64,000 bases of DNA from a bacterium (GTDB taxonomy: Bacteria > Planctomycetota > Planctomycetia > Kolteriales > Kolteriaceae). Below are positions 39,112 to 49,334 of the stretch, one piece after another. The notes under the pieces were generated by a model. It did not search any database. It was not told the DNA's origin and saw nothing but the letters and a program-made list of their open reading frames with translations. The translations under genes and the position numbers were made by a program. Location: assembly GCA_019748235.1 (NCBI GenBank), contig JAIEPU010000072.1, positions 1 through 64,000 of the forward strand, read 5' to 3'. The number at the start of each line of letters is the position of its first letter. Position 1 is the stretch's first letter.

Positions 39112-40686
39112 ATGCCGTTTGATAATCAGATTCCTCCTTCGTATCCGGTGACAATCATTTCCATTCGTGCATGCTACCGATGGCTTTCGTGCCTGATGAT
39201 CGTCGGCTGCTTTCTTGCAGTCAATCGAAGTCACGCTGAAGGTGGGTCGACTCCAAATATCGTCATCATCTATCCCGATGACATGGGCTATGGTGACCCC
39301 GGCGTTTTTGGTGGTCGGGGATACAAGACGCCGAATATCGATCGATTGGCTCAGGAAGGAAGGCGATTCACTGACTTCTATGTGGCTCAGCCGGTTTGCT
39401 CCGCCTCTCGAACGGCACTGCTGACGGGGTGTTATCCCAATCGACTTGGAATACACGGAGCACTCGGTCCCAGCGATACGGTCGGTATCAGTGATCAAGA
39501 GACGACGCTGGCGGAAATGTGTCGTGCGCGTGGGTATGTGACCGGAGTGTTCGGGAAATGGCATCTCGGGTGCCGCCCTCAATTTCTTCCGCTGCAACAC
39601 GGATTCGACGAGTTTTTCGGCATCCCCTATTCGAATGACATGTGGCCCTTTCACCCGGAGTTTGCGGCGCAAGGAAACAAGGATAAGAAGAAGGGCTTCC
39701 CGCCTCTGCCTCTCTATGAGGGCAATACGATCGTGAAAGCCGAGGTGACTCCCGATGATCAGAAGGGGTTCACGACGGAATTCACTCAGCGAGCCGTTCA
39801 TTTCATCGAGCGTCATAAGGATCGTCCATTTTTCCTTTATTTGCCACACCCTCAGCCGCATGTCCCCTTGTTCGTCTCGGAGAAGTTCCGAGGTAAGAGT
39901 GAGCGGGGTTTGTATGGCGACGTGATGATGGAGATCGACTGGTCGGTGGGTGAAGTCGTTTCGGCTCTGAAACGGAACGGGCTCGAGCAAAACACACTGC
40001 TCATCTTCGCAACGGACAATGGACCCTGGCTCAGCTATGGAGATCATGCCGGCGCCACCGGAGGACTTCGCGAGGGGAAGGGGACGACGTTTGAGGGAGG
40101 GATTCGCGTTCCTTGCATCATGAAGTGGCCGGGTCAATTGCCTGCCGGTACGGTTTGTCATGAACCGATGATGACGATTGATTTACTACCGACGATTGCC
40201 GCGATCATCGGTGCGTCTCTTCCCGATCATAAGATCGACGGACTCAATGCGCTGCCTGTCGTCAACGGCGAATCCAATGCGAAGTGTCCTCATGCCGCCT
40301 ATTTTTTCTACTACCATATCAACGATTTAGAGGCGATGAGAAGTGGTCGATGGAAACTCCACTTCCCGCATGAGTACCGGACCTTGGCGGGAAAGACAGG
40401 GGGAAAGAATGGTCAGCCTGTCCCTTACAAGCAAATGAAGATTGGATTGGAACTATTCGATCTTGAACAGGATCCGCGTGAAACAACCAATGTCGCGAGT
40501 AAACACCCCGAAGTAGTCGAGCGACTTAAGAAGCTTGCGGATACCATGCGAGAGGATCTCGGTGACCGCCTCACCGGTGTCACCGGTGAAGGAAGTCGCG
40601 AACCCGGCCAATACGCCGGTAACGAAAAAGATCGCAATGCGACCAGCCAGTCAATCTCAACTTCCGCCATTGATGTCCATCGGTAA
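39112..40686 (+). CDS. Sulfatase (arylsulfatase-like)
   Basis: VIIYPDDMGYGD; PVCSASRTALLTG formylglycine motif (C-x-A-S-R); GKWHLG; N-terminal signal. Confidence 0.95.
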   Translation: MPFDNQIPPSYPVTIISIRACYRWLSCLMIVGCFLAVNRSHAEGGSTPNIVIIYPDDMGYGDPGVFGGRGYKTPNIDRLAQEGRRFTDFYVAQPVCSASRTALLTGCYPNRLGIHGALGPSDTVGISDQETTLAEMCRARGYVTGVFGKWHLGCRPQFLPLQHGFDEFFGIPYSNDMWPFHPEFAAQGNKDKKKGFPPLPLYEGNTIVKAEVTPDDQKGFTTEFTQRAVHFIERHKDRPFFLYLPHPQPHVPLFVSEKFRGKSERGLYGDVMMEIDWSVGEVVSALKRNGLEQNTLLIFATDNGPWLSYGDHAGATGGLREGKGTTFEGGIRVPCIMKWPGQLPAGTVCHEPMMTIDLLPTIAAIIGASLPDHKIDGLNALPVVNGESNAKCPHAAYFFYYHINDLEAMRSGRWKLHFPHEYRTLAGKTGGKNGQPVPYKQMKIGLELFDLEQDPRETTNVASKHPEVVERLKKLADTMREDLGDRLTGVTGEGSREPGQYAGNEKDRNATSQSISTSAIDVHR

Positions 40687-42846
40687 CGTTCGATCGGTCG
40701 TCCCTGTATCGGTCGGTGGGGAAGCAGCGGGGAGCATGATTCCGACCTGTGAATTCCACCAATGATCTGCTTCCTCGTTTCCCCAAGTGTGCGCGTCTTT
40801 ACAGGAATTCAATTCGGCGAGCAGTTCATCAATGTAAGGTCTCTTTTCCCGAGACTTGTCCAAGCAGCGCACGATGATTTGCTCGATGTCGCTCGCGATC
40901 GGATGCTTCACTCGCTGAGAGGGTAACTCGACCGGATCAGTCAGGTGTTTTTGCAACACTTCGAGCGGCTTGTTCCCTTCAAAGACCGGCGTCCCCGTCA
41001 ACATGAAATAACCAACCGCTCCCACCGCGTAGATGTCGCTCCGGCTGTCGGTATGGTCAGGATGTTGGATCGCCTCGGGTGAAAGATATTGGGGCGTCCC
41101 TGTGACTGTTGAAGCAGCGGTAAGCTTGACGTTCTGAGAAGAGCTAACATCTTTCACCAAACCGAAATCGAGAACCTTGACGAAGTCGTAGATACCTCCT
41201 CGCTGACAAATCATGATATTGGCGGGTTTGATGTCGCGATGAATTAGACCTTGCAAATGCGCTTCTCGAAGCGACTCGCAGATTTGCCGTAACAAATGAA
41301 TCGTTCGACCTTCGGGAAGCGGTCCCGCCTGCATGACCAGGCGATCGAGCGACAAGCCCGCGAGGTACTCCATCACGTAGTAAAAAGTTCCGTTCTCGGT
41401 CCGTCCATAATCAAAGATCGAAATTGTATTAGGGTGTGTCAATTGGCTGGTAATCTGGACCTCACGTTCGAACCGTTGAACCGCCTGATCGCTATCCTGA
41501 GCGCGAAGAAGCTTGATGGCGGTCGGTCTTCGCAGCATCGCGTGCGTCGCTTTGTAGACTTCTCCCATCCCACCCTCGCCGAGTTTTTCGCCGAGGGTAT
41601 ATTGGCCGAGTTTATTAGCTTTAAGTTCCGCTTCGCGCGCTCGCTGTCGCATGGAGGTCGCTGCTTGCGTCGCTCCGATTAGGCCCGCCATCACCACCGC
41701 GAGGATCGCGATCAACGTATAGAATGAGTAGCGGACAGGATTCAGCGAGGCGTACGCCTCGTCGTAATCCATCTTGGTGGCAACGCCGAACTGATACTTG
41801 GGGATCCAAGTCCAAGCGGAGACGGCCGGAACTCCACGGTAGTCCGGCGCGCCCACGACATTCGATCCACTTTCCCCGCTGACCGCGTGAGCCGCCATGT
41901 CGGTGAGAGGCTGTGCCTTGCGAGCAATGGTCGGCCGGTAGCCTTTCAACATATTTCCGCCGGGATTGCGAAGGTCAAGATTCAATGTCGATGTGGAATC
42001 GGGATCATCTGGAATGAGTTTCAACTTCTTCAGCTCATCGTCAAATCGACTCTGTGAGATCACAACGCCGTTTGAGTTGAACGCATAGGTTTCGCCCGTT
42101 TTTCCAGCGCGCGTCTGTTGAAGCACATTTGCGAAGCCCGCTTCTGGATCGAGCCAAAAACAAAGAGCCGCGACCACTTCACCGTTCGCGGCTCGGACCG
42201 GTGCTTCGACGAACATCCAAATTCGGTTTCCGTTCGGATCAAGATCGAGGTCGACAAATTTTGGATGGGAGACTGTCGCCTCTCCTTTGAGGGCCGTGTC
42301 GCCGATGCCAAGCTTGCGGATGAGGGATCGATCACCTACCCAGTCGTCATCACTTGATCCAATGCAGATTCCGCTCCCATTGACGACCAGGAATCCGTCG
42401 TACTCCCATGCCGATTCCATCTCGCTTAGGAGGGCCCGCAGCTCCCTCAGATGAGGTGATGCCAGGAGTGCTTCCCTCTTCCCTCCGTTCGTGACGGCCT
42501 CCTGGTTGAGATTGATCACGAAGTTTTCGACTCTCGGCTCGGATGCCATGAATTTGGCACTCGCCTCCCGGCCCTGAAGCCAATAATTCAGCGCGGCGAC
42601 GTTCGAATCCAGGATTTGAACCAAGTCGTCGGTCAGTTGCGTTTCGATCGTTTGTTGAACTTCGTAGCGGGTCCACCAACCGATGAAGGCGAGTAACAAA
42701 ACGGCAATCACGGCAAAGAGAATGGTGCCGAAGCGCGAGAGGAAGGCTTTTCGCTGACGTTCCACCGAACTGGCGGTGGATAACCGATGTAGAACTCGTG
42801 AAATCGATGCCGTCGTCGTAGGCTGCACAAATCGGCTCCCTGGCAA
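40657..42846 (-). CDS. Membrane Ser/Thr protein kinase with N-terminal Cache-like sensor
   Basis: TM helix, extracytoplasmic Cache-like region, second TM, then GEGGMGEVYKA...AIKLL...HRDIKPANIM...DFGLV kinase motifs. Confidence 0.9.
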   Translation of the reverse strand: MPGSRFVQPTTTASISRVLHRLSTASSVERQRKAFLSRFGTILFAVIAVLLLAFIGWWTRYEVQQTIETQLTDDLVQILDSNVAALNYWLQGREASAKFMASEPRVENFVINLNQEAVTNGGKREALLASPHLRELRALLSEMESAWEYDGFLVVNGSGICIGSSDDDWVGDRSLIRKLGIGDTALKGEATVSHPKFVDLDLDPNGNRIWMFVEAPVRAANGEVVAALCFWLDPEAGFANVLQQTRAGKTGETYAFNSNGVVISQSRFDDELKKLKLIPDDPDSTSTLNLDLRNPGGNMLKGYRPTIARKAQPLTDMAAHAVSGESGSNVVGAPDYRGVPAVSAWTWIPKYQFGVATKMDYDEAYASLNPVRYSFYTLIAILAVVMAGLIGATQAATSMRQRAREAELKANKLGQYTLGEKLGEGGMGEVYKATHAMLRRPTAIKLLRAQDSDQAVQRFEREVQITSQLTHPNTISIFDYGRTENGTFYYVMEYLAGLSLDRLVMQAGPLPEGRTIHLLRQICESLREAHLQGLIHRDIKPANIMICQRGGIYDFVKVLDFGLVKDVSSSQNVKLTAASTVTGTPQYLSPEAIQHPDHTDSRSDIYAVGAVGYFMLTGTPVFEGNKPLEVLQKHLTDPVELPSQRVKHPIASDIEQIIVRCLDKSREKRPYIDELLAELNSCKDAHTWGNEEADHWWNSQVGIMLPAASPPTDTGTTDRTLPMDINGGS

Positions 42847-42968
42847 TCGGCTTCATCCACTGACCGAGACCGTTATCTCGGCAGAGGATCGAACGCGCCG
42901 ACCTCCCTTGAAAGCATTACGATTTTTGCGTTTCGACGGAAGAGTCTGATCCGGAGGAACCATCGAAT

Positions 42969-43175
42969 TCAAGTCTGAGTCGCAATCTCCTGCAGCGGTG
43001 AGAGTTTGGGAAGGTACTCCAACTTTTCCCTTTCCGCCAGAAACGTTTCCATCCGCTCGTAGGCATTCGTTTCCGGACGATGGGAAATAAGATCGGGCAA
43101 CGTCGACGGGGATGCGGGAACAGAGGTCCCTTCATTGACATGGCTGGGACGTACCGGTGGTTGTTCCATGTTCAC
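42969..43175 (-). CDS. Small hypothetical protein
   Basis: 68-aa ORF in an otherwise empty stretch with GAGGAG-like SD upstream of ATG. Confidence 0.35.
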   Translation of the reverse strand: MNMEQPPVRPSHVNEGTSVPASPSTLPDLISHRPETNAYERMETFLAEREKLEYLPKLSPLQEIATQT

Positions 43176-43399
43176 AATCGCTCCTCAAGAATGAGGAGGC
43201 ATCCTTCCAAACGAATCCGTTTTCCGACCGAAGGATGTGCCTACTCAACATTTGAACGATGACGACAAAAGAACGGGAGACGGAGATTCAGCCGTCTCTC
43301 AGTTACGATACCGCCGGTCCCGTCTATTGCCGAGATCGAATTGTTCGAAAAGTTCATCATTTCTCAGAGCGAGCTATCAGAGTGATTTTGGTCGGCCAC

Positions 43400-43915
43400 T
43401 TAGCTGTTGAGTCGCCATACCTCGGCATTGAGCGCGAAGGCAAATGTGATCCAGGCGAGATAGGGAACTAGAAGCAGAGCGGCTGGCTTCGATCGTTGCC
43501 AAAAAGCGAAAAGAGTCGTCGCTACGAGAACCCAGAGTGTGCAAAGGGTCAGGAGAGAGATCGCCAACAAGTGCCATTCGAAAAAGAACAGCGACCAGAA
43601 AAAGTTAGCCGTCAATTGGCAAAGAAACATACCAATGGCGAATTCGTTTTCCTGTCGTGATGGTTGCTCTGCGACGTGCCACACGGCAACGGCCATCATC
43701 AAGTAAAGCGCTGTCCAAACAGGACCAAAGACCCAATTCGGCGGGGTGAAAGAAGGCTGTATCAGTCGGGCATACCAACCATCGATCTGTGGTTGGGTGA
43801 TGAGGGCGCCCGCTCCGGCCACCATCCCGACTAATAAAATCCAACCGCAGAGCCGCACCCAAGGTCCGAGATCGGTTTCCCGTGAGTGATACGCGGATGA
43901 CAAATTGCTGGACAT
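43400..43915 (-). CDS. TspO/MBR family protein
   Basis: YARLIQPSFTPPNWVFGPVWTALYLMMAVAVW...NFFWSLFFF...PYLAWITFAFALNAEVWRLN. Confidence 0.92.
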   Translation of the reverse strand: MSSNLSSAYHSRETDLGPWVRLCGWILLVGMVAGAGALITQPQIDGWYARLIQPSFTPPNWVFGPVWTALYLMMAVAVWHVAEQPSRQENEFAIGMFLCQLTANFFWSLFFFEWHLLAISLLTLCTLWVLVATTLFAFWQRSKPAALLLVPYLAWITFAFALNAEVWRLNS

Positions 43916-44203
43916 GATTCATCTCCGGCTGAATGAGTCTCCCGTCAGAACCGTTGCAAGCGCCCCCGCTACTTCCACTGTAGGCGCTCTCCTCTGAAGA
44001 GTAAAAAGGGAGAACTCGCCAACGATGCATCGCTTCGAATGTGGATCGAGTTGTTCGGAAATGAGGGGGAGATTCCTTCGCCCTAACCCTGTGGGTCGGG
44101 TATGAAGAATGTTAGAGCGATCCGAGGATTATGTCGTTCGTCCGACGATGTCGTCACATGGATCGCTTATGTCCATGAAATTCGAGTGAAGCAGGAACTA
44201 CTC

Positions 44204-45445
44204 ATGAGAATGTGTTCGTTTGCGCTTTTGTTGTCAGGGATTGCGGCCATTCCTCTTCGAGGAGACGAGATCAACACCTCGCCGCTGAAAGTTCAGGTCA
44301 TTCCCGCGTATGAGAATTTGAAATGGACCGGTTGGTCCGCGGAAGACGAGGCGGGTCAGCCGAAAGCCCTCCGCCCGATTCTACTCACTTCATTCGGCGA
44401 TGGATCGAATCGGGTCGTCGTTCCTATTCAACAGGGGACGATTCATACTTTCCCAAGCAATGCATCAACGGAAGCAACGAACGTATTCCTAGATATCGAA
44501 GATCGAGTCGCCTATTCCGACAAGACGAATGAAGAAGGACTGCTTGGACTGGCTTTCCATCCGAAATACAAGGAGAACGGCGAGTTCTTCGTTTACTACA
44601 CCAATAAAGCCAAGAAGCACCAAAATGTCGTGTCGCGGTTCAAGCGATCAGCGAACGATCCCAGCAAAGCGGATCCGAATTCTGAAGAGCAGCTCATCGT
44701 CTTCGACAAGCCTTTCTGGAATCACGATGGAGGAACCATCTGCTTCGGCCCCGACGGTTATCTCTACATCGCGCATGGAGACGGCGGTTTAGCAAACGAT
44801 CCTTACGGCAACGGCCAAAAGCTAAGCACGCTGTTGGGAAAGATCCTCCGGATCGATGTCGATCACAAGGACCCGGGAAAGAACTACGCGATTCCCAAGG
44901 ACAACCCGTTTGTGGGCAACAAAGAGGCGAAGGGGGAGATCTGGGCGTACGGTTTGAGAAATGTCTGGCGAATGGCATTTGATCGTGAAACAGGACTCCT
45001 GTGGGCTGGCGACGTCGGTCAGGATATCTGGGAAGAGATCGACATCATCGTGAAAGGTGGAAACTACGGTTGGAATCTCCGCGAAGCGATGCACCCGTTC
45101 GCCAAGAGCAAAACGCCCAGTGAAGCTCGCCCCGATCTCATCGAGCCCATTTGGGAATACAACCATGACGTGGGAAAGTCGATCACCGGTGGATTTGTTT
45201 ATCGGGGTAAGCGAGTTCCTGAATTGCAAGGGGGATATCTTTATGCTGACTACGTCAGCAACAAGATGTGGGCTCTCTGGTATGATCCGGCAACTAAAAA
45301 GGTGACGGCCAATCGGGAGATCGCAGCGCCGGCCGGCGTTCCCGTCATGTCATTCGGGGAAGATGAAGCGGGCGAAGCATACTTCACGACGTTTTCGCTC
45401 CAAGGAAAGGTGCTCTACACTTTCGCTCCCGAAGCAACAAAGTAA
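44204..45445 (+). CDS. PQQ-dependent sugar dehydrogenase-like beta-propeller
   Basis: EEGLLGLAFHPKYKENGEFFVYYT...HDGGTICFGPDGYLYIAHGDGG...GLRNVWRMAFDRETG...WEEIDIIVKGGNYGW. Confidence 0.92.
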   Translation: MRMCSFALLLSGIAAIPLRGDEINTSPLKVQVIPAYENLKWTGWSAEDEAGQPKALRPILLTSFGDGSNRVVVPIQQGTIHTFPSNASTEATNVFLDIEDRVAYSDKTNEEGLLGLAFHPKYKENGEFFVYYTNKAKKHQNVVSRFKRSANDPSKADPNSEEQLIVFDKPFWNHDGGTICFGPDGYLYIAHGDGGLANDPYGNGQKLSTLLGKILRIDVDHKDPGKNYAIPKDNPFVGNKEAKGEIWAYGLRNVWRMAFDRETGLLWAGDVGQDIWEEIDIIVKGGNYGWNLREAMHPFAKSKTPSEARPDLIEPIWEYNHDVGKSITGGFVYRGKRVPELQGGYLYADYVSNKMWALWYDPATKKVTANREIAAPAGVPVMSFGEDEAGEAYFTTFSLQGKVLYTFAPEATK

Positions 45446-45485
45446 AGCGGCGGCAAAGATACTCTGCGGATGCGATTGGCAAAGA

Positions 45486-45521
45486 AAACGGCACCGATGA
45501 TTTAGATCATGGGTGCCGTTT
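45486..45521. terminator. Bidirectional hairpin terminator between convergent genes
   Basis: AAACGGCACC-g-ATGAT-ttag-ATCAT-g-GGTGCCGTTT nested stem between stops at 45445 and 45555. Confidence 0.8.
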
Positions 45522-45554
45522 GTTCGTTAAAGAAGATATGTCTGCTCAGAGAGC

Positions 45555-45971
45555 TTATTGTTTCAAGGGAATGGAATTTGAATTCGATTGTTCGCCTCCC
45601 GATCCTACTTCTTCCAACCACTGACAGATCTCGTCGTCGCTAATTTGCCGCGGCTGTTTCGGTTGGGTGGACTCGATGCCGTCGAGCCGAATCAAGAACG
45701 ACATCGGTCCGATCGCGACCGTATCGCCGTCGGCAAGTTTTACCCGAGAAGTGATGTTCTCCGAATTCCGCTTCAGTTCTGCCTCTTCCGATTCTCTCTC
45801 CATCCAAAGCTCGTTGGTTTCGAGTCGAAGTTTGCAGATTCGATCGGGAAAGGCGGGGCCACGAAGTTTGAGTTGGCATGTGGCAGCGGAACCGATGGCG
45901 AACTCATCAACGCGGACTGGTATTCGTGTTCCAGCTTGTTTACCACCTACTGCGATGAGAGTGACCTGCAT
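45555..45971 (-). CDS. Small FHA-like domain protein
   Basis: GTRIPVRVDEFAIGSAATCQLKL...SRVKLADGDTVAIGPMSFLIRL resembles a degenerate FHA fold. Confidence 0.55.
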   Translation of the reverse strand: MQVTLIAVGGKQAGTRIPVRVDEFAIGSAATCQLKLRGPAFPDRICKLRLETNELWMERESEEAELKRNSENITSRVKLADGDTVAIGPMSFLIRLDGIESTQPKQPRQISDDEICQWLEEVGSGGEQSNSNSIPLKQ

Positions 45972-46098
45972 GGGGGAGAGCCTTTCACCTGCAAGACCAA
46001 ACAAAGAGCGGCTGACGTTTTGTTAGACGCCGGTGAACCGACGGTTAACATGGACGCCAGCCGCTGACGAATCAATCCTCAGTGGTGCAACGACTTTA

Positions 46099-47181
46099 CT
46101 ATTCCGTCGGGATGCTTTGAATATCCTGACCGGCAATCGTGACCAGTTTGGCGAGGACGTTGATATCTACATTCTGGTCGATGAAATTCACCGATCCATC
46201 ACCGAACAACATGTTCGACCCACCGAGATGGAAAGAATAAAGCTCGCTTGTTCCTGTGGTCCCTAGGTCAACGGTGCCCGTCTTCCCCGTTGGTCCGGTG
46301 AAGGTGTAGTTCGGAATGCCTGAACCAACCGTCCACTGAGTTCCGATCTTGAACCCATTGGTGGCATTCATCGCTTGCGTGCCTGGAAGGTCATTCGTCC
46401 CATTGTTTCCGCCATATCCTTTAACAAGGATGTCGGTTGCGGGACGGCACCAGCCACCGCCATTGACGATATCGCCTGTGAGGACCGCAGCAGCCGGATC
46501 GTCGAGAGGTTTCTTCCCTCGATAGATTCGAGGACGACCCGCCGATTCTCCCAGGACCGCAGTCTTGCTGAGTCCGTCGAGAATTTCTGAACGCTTGACC
46601 GGATTCACGCGATCTCCCTTTATTTGAGCCATGAATCCTTCACCATAGGTCGTCGTCAGTTCCGAATCTTTCATGAACTTGCCGACGCCAATAAAGCTCG
46701 CATAGTCCGAGGCCGCGTAATAGCGCTTCGTGGTCCAAACCGTTGTAAAGTTCGCGACGTCGGGATTGCCGTCGAGTAGGTGAGCGCTCGGTGCCGAGGG
46801 GCAAATAAACGTGGCCAGAGGAGTATTGCAAGCCGTCGAGTTCTCCGGTGAGTTCCATCCCAGTTCGTAGTTGTACATGTTGTAGACAGGCTGCTGCTCA
46901 AGGTGCGGGAGTAACCAAAGCACCCACCCGAGACGGAAGCCGGTCGAGCTTCGGATGTTAGCCGGGAAGTTGCCTTGCTCACCTTCGTAGGCGAGGAGTG
47001 CCACGCCCACTTGTTTCATATTGTTGGCGCACTGCGTTCGAGAGGCGGCCTCGCGAACCATATTCAGCGCGGGAAGTAAGAGGGCCATCAAGATTCCAAT
47101 GATGGCAATCACTACTAGCAATTCGATGAGGGTAAATCCAGATCGGTGACGCCTCAGTTGCGGGGAGATAACGCGTCGCAT
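46099..47181 (-). CDS. DUF1559 domain protein with prepilin-type N-terminus
   Basis: [46 protein letters not shown]-terminal [18 protein letters not shown]. Confidence 0.96.
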   Translation of the reverse strand: MRRVISPQLRRHRSGFTLIELLVVIAIIGILMALLLPALNMVREAASRTQCANNMKQVGVALLAYEGEQGNFPANIRSSTGFRLGWVLWLLPHLEQQPVYNMYNYELGWNSPENSTACNTPLATFICPSAPSAHLLDGNPDVANFTTVWTTKRYYAASDYASFIGVGKFMKDSELTTTYGEGFMAQIKGDRVNPVKRSEILDGLSKTAVLGESAGRPRIYRGKKPLDDPAAAVLTGDIVNGGGWCRPATDILVKGYGGNNGTNDLPGTQAMNATNGFKIGTQWTVGSGIPNYTFTGPTGKTGTVDLGTTGTSELYSFHLGGSNMLFGDGSVNFIDQNVDINVLAKLVTIAGQDIQSIPTE

Positions 47182-48038
47182 CGACGACTCCTTTTCGTCT
47201 CGTGTGTTCGTGAAGATCGTGGAGAAACTATGGCCGTGGAACTGCCTACGCCGTCAACAACATCGTGCGGCAAAGTACTGACAACAACGGCTGGCGTGGC
47301 GAAGTTCAATCAGCGACCGTTTCATCGCATCAGTAGATGCGAGTCGTGATCGGTAGTTCGCCTCGTGAGAAGACATGTATTGTCACACCTAGGGATTGAC
47401 CTCAGGACGGCGTCGTCTCTGAAGCTTTTCCCTTATCGAGCGATTCAGTCATGGGCCGCTACGGTGTTCCGCGGACGGCTATTGCTCTCTGCCTGTCGCT
47501 CTTAACTTCCGACTATCGATTGGCAATCTCGGGATCGCGAATCATGCTGAGGGAAGTCAGACTCAGATAAGGCTAGAAAGCTCTCGATGGTTCCCCAAGA
47601 ACCACACGCCAAGCAGAAACATTGCATGACCTGTGCCATAGTCCTGCCGGGCATGGAAGAAATGCAATAAGTCAATCGATTGCGGGGACCTATTCACGTA
47701 AAGCCTTTGATGATGGCGTTAAAACTCCCCCATTTTACGCTCGGGAATCAGAATGCGTACGATCGCGGTTCGTGGATGATTTCATTCCCCGATTAGGCGA
47801 AGGGAGCTCTGATTATTTGCCGGGACTATTTACAGGAGCCTTGAAATAGAACGGAAAATAAATTCGCACTTCACCAGATTTAGCAGAGCCAGTCACGGAT
47901 CCGGAATAGGTCCCGGTGGACTGTCGAAAAGGTCGGGGTCGTAGGGATTTTGCTGAGACAGGAGAGAGGCAAGAACGCGTACAGCCACGCTCCGGAAAGA
48001 GAACGTGGCTGCGATGAATGATCAAATGCGTTAGATAA

Positions 48039-48353
48039 TTAAGCCGTGATCGTCTTAATGGCGACTTCGGTCATCTGTTGACGATGTCCGATATGTCGCT
48101 TGTAGTTCTTGCGGCGCTTATAGGTCTGAACGTGGATCTTCGGACCCTTCTTCTGAGCGACGACTTCCGCAGTCACTTGAGCGCCGGAAACGACGGGCTG
48201 GCCGACCGTTGCACCGCCGTCACGACCACCTACGAGAAGAACGCGATCGAAAACGATCTGCGTGCCGGGTTCCCCTTCGTATCGATCGATATAGACCTTT
48301 TGACCCTCTTCCACGAGGTGTTGACGGCCTCGATCATCAATGATCGCAAACAT
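48039..48353 (-). CDS. rplU: 50S ribosomal protein L21
   Basis: MFAIIDDRGRQHLVEEGQKVYIDRY...GPKIHVQTYKRRKNYKRHIGHRQQMTEVAI; internal ATG chosen within the longer ORF. Confidence 0.95.
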   Translation of the reverse strand: MFAIIDDRGRQHLVEEGQKVYIDRYEGEPGTQIVFDRVLLVGGRDGGATVGQPVVSGAQVTAEVVAQKKGPKIHVQTYKRRKNYKRHIGHRQQMTEVAIKTITA

Positions 48354-48548
48354 GATCCCGCTCTCTCTGCCCCAAACTGGGCCCAACAATGGAGTGACAA
48401 CGAATTTAGAATCGCTGTTGTACGGACTGCCGGGCCTGTGTCCAGCAAAGATTGCCATCTGGTCGTCGGACCGGTCCCGTAAATTGGAACGTTTGACGGG
48501 GTGTAACGCAGTTTTTGGGTGTAAGTTATTATTTTGTATTGATTTGCG

Positions 48549-49334
48549 TCATGATTTCGCCACCCAGCCGCCATCCACGGGTAGAATCGCTCCCGTGACA
48601 TAACTGGCCGAATCGCTGGCGAGAAAAAGGACGGCTGGGCCGAGTTCTCCCGGCTCGCCCCAACGCTTCATCGCCGTGTAGTTGGCGAAGGTTTGACTCA
48701 TTTCGGGATCTTCGAAGAGGGGGCGATTCATTTCGGTTTTAAACGGGCCGGGGCAGAGAGCATTGACCGTCACCCCGATCGAGGCCCATTCCACCGCTAA
48801 TTCGCGGGTGAGCTGGATCACCGCCCCTTTCGACGCACAGTAAAGGGACCGATCGGACCGGGCAACCAGGCCGAGCGTACTGGCGATGTTGACGACTCGG
48901 CCGTGACGCTGCTCTTTGAAATGAGGGGCAGCCTCTCGGCAGAGAAGCCAAGGCCCTTTTACGTTGACCCCCATCACACGATCAAAATCGGCTGGAGTGA
49001 CAGACTCGATCGCTCCCCGCACGTTGATTCCCGCGTTGTTGATCAGGATGTCGACTCGGCCAAAGCTGTTGATCGCCGTTCGCACCAGATGACGCGCCAC
49101 CTCGGGCTGACTCGTATCACCTGCGACCGGAACGACGCTGACTCCGTACTGACTCGATATTTGCTCCGCTGCGATTGCGAGTGGGCGTTCATTGATCGCG
49201 TTTAGGACGATGCTCGCGCCGGCGGCGGCAAGTGTCTCCGCAATCTCTCGGCCGAGTCCGCGTGACGCCCCCGTGACGATTGCCACACGGCTACCGAGCG
49301 AAAACAGTTCAGGAATCGATCGAGTCATCATCAT
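48549..49334 (-). CDS. SDR family oxidoreductase
   Basis: [28 protein letters not shown]-terminal [10 protein letters not shown]. Confidence 0.95.
   Translation of the reverse strand: MMMTRSIPELFSLGSRVAIVTGASRGLGREIAETLAAAGASIVLNAINERPLAIAAEQISSQYGVSVVPVAGDTSQPEVARHLVRTAINSFGRVDILINNAGINVRGAIESVTPADFDRVMGVNVKGPWLLCREAAPHFKEQRHGRVVNIASTLGLVARSDRSLYCASKGAVIQLTRELAVEWASIGVTVNALCPGPFKTEMNRPLFEDPEMSQTFANYTAMKRWGEPGELGPAVLFLASDSASYVTGAILPVDGGWVAKS

Noticed and set aside
39064-40161. 365-aa ORF on - strand
   Set aside because: Antisense shadow of the sulfatase gene, which has clear catalytic motifs
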